This document shows positions 12,906 to 15,303 of a stretch of 15,303 nucleotides of DNA, piece by piece (the stretch's first letter is position 1; each line of letters opens with the position of its first letter). The stretch covers positions 1 through 15,303 of the forward strand of contig CAJUJN010000095.1 in NCBI GenBank assembly GCA_910586775.1, given 5' to 3'. The notes below the pieces were generated by a model that was not told the DNA's origin, ran no database searches, and worked only from the letters and a program-made list of their open reading frames with translations. A program made the translations under genes and the position numbers. This stretch comes from an uncultured Acetatifactor sp. GTDB lineage: Bacteria; Bacillota; Clostridia; Lachnospirales; Lachnospiraceae.

Positions 12906-13838
12906 GTGTGTGAGAAAGAGTGTTCAGGAGAGATGAAAATCAGCAAAGAGCAGCAGAACGAAATCCAATACGAAGAAAAGAAGACATTAAAGCGAAGATG
13001 TATAGACTATATGTCGATTACAGGAGCTGCGGCAATCTATGCCGTTGCAGTCAGCCTGTTTCTGGATCCGAATTCCCTGGCTCCTGGAGGAGTCACCGGT
13101 ATCGCCATCATTATGAACCGGATAACGGGTCTGGAGACTGGTACCTGTATGTTTATCATTAACGTTCCCATACTGGTATTGGGGATGTGGAAGTTCGGGT
13201 GGCTGTTTATTCTGTCAACTCTGTATTGTACTGCCATGATGTCTGTATTTACGAATTTTCTGGCACCCCTGGGAGCACTGACCAGGGACCCTCTGCTGGC
13301 GTCGCTGGTGGGAGGCGCTCTGATGGCAGTGAGCCTGGGAATGGTTTTCAAGGCGGGTGCCACATCCGGCGGGACGGATATTATCATTAAGCTTCTGCGG
13401 CTGAAGCTTCCCTATTTGAAGACCGGGCTGCTGTTTTTGCTGACGGACGCAGTGATTGTGTCGGCTTCCGCATTTGTGTTCAAGGATATTGATACGGCAT
13501 TGTATGCGGGGCTGGTGGTGTTTATCAACTCTGTTCTTCTGGACATGGTGCTGTATGGGCGGGACGGAGCGAAGATGTTCTTTATCATCAGCGACTGTCA
13601 CCAGGCAATCGTGAAACGGCTGCTGGAGGAACTGGATATCAGCGCCACCTACATTTCCGGTCAGGGGGCTTACAGCGGTATGGATAAAAATGTGATTCTC
13701 TGTGTCGTGAAGAAGCATCTCTCCCCGAAGCTGGAGGAGATTGTGCGCCAGGAGGACCCGAGGGCATTTACCATTATCGCCAGTGCCACGGAGATTTACG
13801 GGGAAGGGTATAAGAGTATTTTCAGTCAGAAGCTGTAA
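12906..13838 (+). CDS. YitT-family membrane protein (DUF161 plus DUF2179)
   Basis: A 310-residue integral membrane protein. After a charged N-terminus (to about residue 34) come roughly five or six membrane helices up to about 216, with the family motifs LAPGGVTGIA (58-67) and GATSGGTDII (151-160). The cytoplasmic C-terminal domain, about 222-305, is DUF2179 (MFFIISDCHQAIVKRLLEEL, then RAFTIIASATEIYGEGYKS). Substrate is unknown for the family; export or transport is assumed. The start is uncertain: GTG 12906 has AGG eight bases upstream, while ATG 12933 has AGGAG only two bases upstream, too close for normal initiation. No cotranscribed neighbour is evident; it is isolated by a long upstream gap and by the terminator on its stop codon. 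Confidence 0.9.
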   Translation: MCEKECSGEMKISKEQQNEIQYEEKKTLKRRCIDYMSITGAAAIYAVAVSLFLDPNSLAPGGVTGIAIIMNRITGLETGTCMFIINVPILVLGMWKFGWLFILSTLYCTAMMSVFTNFLAPLGALTRDPLLASLVGGALMAVSLGMVFKAGATSGGTDIIIKLLRLKLPYLKTGLLFLLTDAVIVSASAFVFKDIDTALYAGLVVFINSVLLDMVLYGRDGAKMFFIISDCHQAIVKRLLEELDISATYISGQGAYSGMDKNVILCVVKKHLSPKLEEIVRQEDPRAFTIIASATEIYGEGYKSIFSQKL

Positions 13839-13886
13839 AATTTTCCACCTGTGGATTGCAACCGCACAGATGGAAAATTTTTATTT
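13837..13886 (+). terminator. Terminator overlapping the YitT stop codon
   Basis: AAAATTTTCCA (13837-13847) pairs with TGGAAAATTTT (13871-13881); after one mismatch CTGTG pairs with CACAG, and T-rich sequence follows. The stem is long (16 pairs) and, with A and T runs on both sides, may work in both directions. Confidence 0.88.
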
Positions 13887-14078
13887 GTTGAAGCTATCAA
13901 TGGCTTTGATGATAAGAAATTTGAATCGGAACAAAAATATGCTGCGATGTTTGACCACGGAGTGCCCAAAGAGATGTTCCCGCCGGGCATATCTGAGGAT
14001 GAAATCATGAAAGCTGTAGAAAGCTGTGTTCAAAATCAAAAAGACGAATTGATGAAAATATTGAATGTAGAGGAATAG
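13851..14078 (+). pseudogene. Short open frame, possible 3' remnant of a lost gene
   Basis: The frame is open from GTG 13851 for 75 codons and reads as protein-like sequence (for example FVEAINGFDDKKFESEQKYA and GISEDEIMKAVESCVQNQK), acidic and partly helical. Its 5' end lies in the YitT terminator stem and has no ribosome site, so the first dozen codons are unlikely to be coding. AT content is higher than in the neighbours. The simplest reading is the tail of a gene whose front was lost, perhaps by an insertion or deletion that brought YitT next to it. I do not recognise the family. An AGGAGG occurs directly after its stop (14077-14082), followed by a 29-codon frame from TTG 14095 that I do not trust. 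Confidence 0.35.
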
Positions 14079-14180
14079 GAGGGTAAAACTCCATTTGCGA
14101 AACGAACAGAGTCCGTATTACGGTTATTGCATAGATTTTTACCTGTTACCGGAACAGAGCGAACCGCAAGCGGCAGTTTA

Positions 14181-14209
14181 TTGAACGCTGGCAGGCTTTG
14201 TGCTATACT
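14181..14209 (+). promoter_or_regulatory. Promoter of the response regulator gene (TTGAAC-N17-TATACT)
   Basis: TTGAAC at 14181-14186 and TATACT at 14204-14209 have 17 bases between them. The start would be near 14216, giving a leader of almost 70 bases in which CCGAT and ATCGG form a short hairpin around CATATAC. Confidence 0.8.
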
Positions 14210-14283
14210 TTAGCAGGAACAATTCAGCCGATCATATACATCGGTATGCTTTGGTCAGCTGTTCATGAGGAGGCAAACCCAAA

Positions 14284-15030
14284 ATGATAAACATAGCGAT
14301 CGTGGACGATAATAAAGCATTTCTGCAGGAGATGAAGCAGGATATAGAAGCCTGCAAAGAATTTACGGCAGATATGGCCTGCGGCACCTATTGCAGCGGC
14401 GATGATTTCCTCCAGTCAGGCTGCGGAGCCTGCCAGCTGGCCATCCTGGACATGCAGATGGCGGGAATGGGCGGATATGAGACAGCGCAGAAGCTGAGGG
14501 AAAAGAATGAGAATGCTGTGATTGCCTTTGTATCCGGGGTGGTTCTGCCGGAGCCGGAGCATTTCCGGGTGCAGCCCTACCGCTACCTGTTAAAAAGCGC
14601 GGACATAGACGAGAGAATGCGGGATATCGGGGAGCTTCTGCTGGAAACGAAACGGCGCAGCCGCAGGGAGATGGCGGAAGTGGCCAGCGACGGGGAGGCG
14701 CGGCGTGTCCCTGTCGGAAGTATTCTTTACATTGAAAAGACAAAGAGGGGAAGCAGGCTCACCGTAGAAGCCGGCGCTGCGGGGGGCAGGAAGACGCTGC
14801 AGAGCAACGAGCGGCTGGAGGATTGGTATGCGCAGCTTTGCGCGCGGGGATTTGAGTACGCGCATACCAGTTACATCGTGAACCTGAGGGCTGTCACAAA
14901 GATCATGCAGAACGAGTTGACCATGAGCAACGGGGACAGGCTGGGGATCAGCAGGACCTGCAGCAAAAAATTCCACCAGAGCTTTTCCATGTATTTCCAT
15001 AAAAAGTATAAGAGAGGGGCGAAGGAATGA
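14284..15030 (+). CDS. LytTR-family response regulator
   Basis: A 248-residue two-component regulator with GAGGAGG before ATG 14284. The receiver domain (1-120) keeps the acidic pair Asp8 and Asp9, the phosphorylated Asp56 in LAILDMQM, Ser84 in AFVSG and Lys104 in YRYLLKS. A basic linker follows. The LytTR DNA-binding domain covers about 138-240, with SYIVNLRAV (196-204) and GISRTCSKKF (221-230) as family landmarks. Regulators of this type usually control cell-surface, bacteriocin or quorum-sensing genes and bind paired imperfect repeats upstream. The partner is normally a GHKL histidine kinase encoded directly downstream; here an ATGA overlap at 15027-15030 offers such a start, but that frame soon stops. 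Function beyond the class cannot be read from the sequence. Confidence 0.93.
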   Translation: MINIAIVDDNKAFLQEMKQDIEACKEFTADMACGTYCSGDDFLQSGCGACQLAILDMQMAGMGGYETAQKLREKNENAVIAFVSGVVLPEPEHFRVQPYRYLLKSADIDERMRDIGELLLETKRRSRREMAEVASDGEARRVPVGSILYIEKTKRGSRLTVEAGAAGGRKTLQSNERLEDWYAQLCARGFEYAHTSYIVNLRAVTKIMQNELTMSNGDRLGISRTCSKKFHQSFSMYFHKKYKRGAKE

Positions 15031-15167
15031 AGGAGGCTGTCATGGGCGCTATATTGAAATTCGGCGCCACTCTGTTTGGGCATCTTGTTTTTTTCAATCC
15101 CGTTTTACCGCGATACTTACCATTGCAAAATCCTGTCTTGCCATTGAAAATCCTCTTTTGCCATTAA
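15027..15167 (+). pseudogene. Truncated start of a possible sensor kinase gene
   Basis: ATG 15027 overlaps the stop codon of the response regulator (ATGA). AAGGAGG at 15030-15036 also serves an in-frame ATG 15042. The first 25 or so residues (AVMGAILKFGATLFGHLVFF) are hydrophobic, like the first membrane helix of a GHKL kinase. From about base 15100 the frame runs into direct repeats and stops at 15165-15167, so only 46 residues are encoded. The join between a sensible start and repeat sequence suggests interruption by a mobile element. The kinase identity is inferred from position alone; a natural small peptide such as a signal precursor is an alternative. Confidence 0.4.
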
Positions 15168-15169
15168 CG
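15117..15169. repeat. Three direct repeats, probable insertion sequence end
   Basis: TTACCATTGCAAAATCCT (from 15117), TTGCCATTGAAAATCCT (from 15138) and TTGCCATTAACG (15158-15169) follow each other at 21 and 20 bases. Tandem end repeats of this kind are typical of IS21-family elements, whose transposase binds several copies. The remaining bases to 15303 hold only a strong GGAGG near 15202 and a 26-codon frame from about 15214; no transposase gene is reached before the window ends. Confidence 0.45.
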
Positions 15170-15303
15170 ATGGACAGGATACACAGTGACGTGAAAGGAA
15201 TCGGAGGCGCGCCCATGCCAGAAACAGCTGCCTGTGATGACACATCGCGGCGGAGGAAAATCCCGGATGGGCATGTATTCCGGGGAAGGATCTGATCGTC
15301 ATG

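Noticed and set aside
14095..14184. 29-codon frame from TTG after an AGGAGG
   Set aside because: The ribosome site spacing is long (about 11-12 bases), the start is weak and no family is recognised.

Overview
The window reads as a low-to-medium GC Firmicute, most likely a gut clostridium of the Lachnospiraceae type. The evidence is strong GGAGG ribosome binding sites, sigma-A type promoters, a four-cysteine L32 protein, and the core order yceD-rpmF-plsX-acpP-rnc-smc-ftsY. This placement is inferred from gene content and style; no database search was possible.

Bases 1 to about 3100 are accessory DNA with prophage character. The left edge carries the 3' end of a modular endolysin (CHAP-type tail, Cpl-7/CW_7 repeat, LysM), followed by a small SPOR-like protein and a clear terminator (753-785). 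Next come two transcription units whose promoters sit inside the same 40-bp sequence, copied exactly at 804-843 and 1445-1484: a large palindrome overlapping the -35 box. The first unit encodes two unrecognised small proteins (885-1438). The second encodes a 43-residue peptide with a hydrophobic N-terminus (1543-1674), then a ribbon-helix-helix protein (1753-1935). The peptide gene has the layout of a type I toxin-antitoxin locus: a convergent antisense promoter (1709-1736, minus strand), an antisense terminator (1616-1652, minus strand), and complementary sequences at the predicted mRNA 5' end and about 190 nt downstream. I found no annotation for this locus and consider it the main discovery candidate. 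An intact IS30-family transposase gene (2021-3055) closes the accessory block.

Bases 3180 to 12600 are chromosomal housekeeping. A strong promoter (3289-3317) drives yceD and rpmF, which end at a terminator (4157-4181). plsX and acpP (phospholipid and fatty acid synthesis) follow, then rnc and smc (overlapping by 10 bp), ftsY (membrane targeting), and an ACT-domain threonine ammonia-lyase with an acidic N-terminal extension.

Bases 12600 to the end are more variable. They hold a YitT-family membrane protein with a terminator overlapping its stop codon, a short unexplained open frame, and a LytTR response regulator with its own promoter. The frame overlapping the regulator's stop could be the start of a sensor kinase. 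It breaks off within about 45 codons where three 20-21 bp direct repeats begin, which looks like the end of an insertion sequence running off the window.
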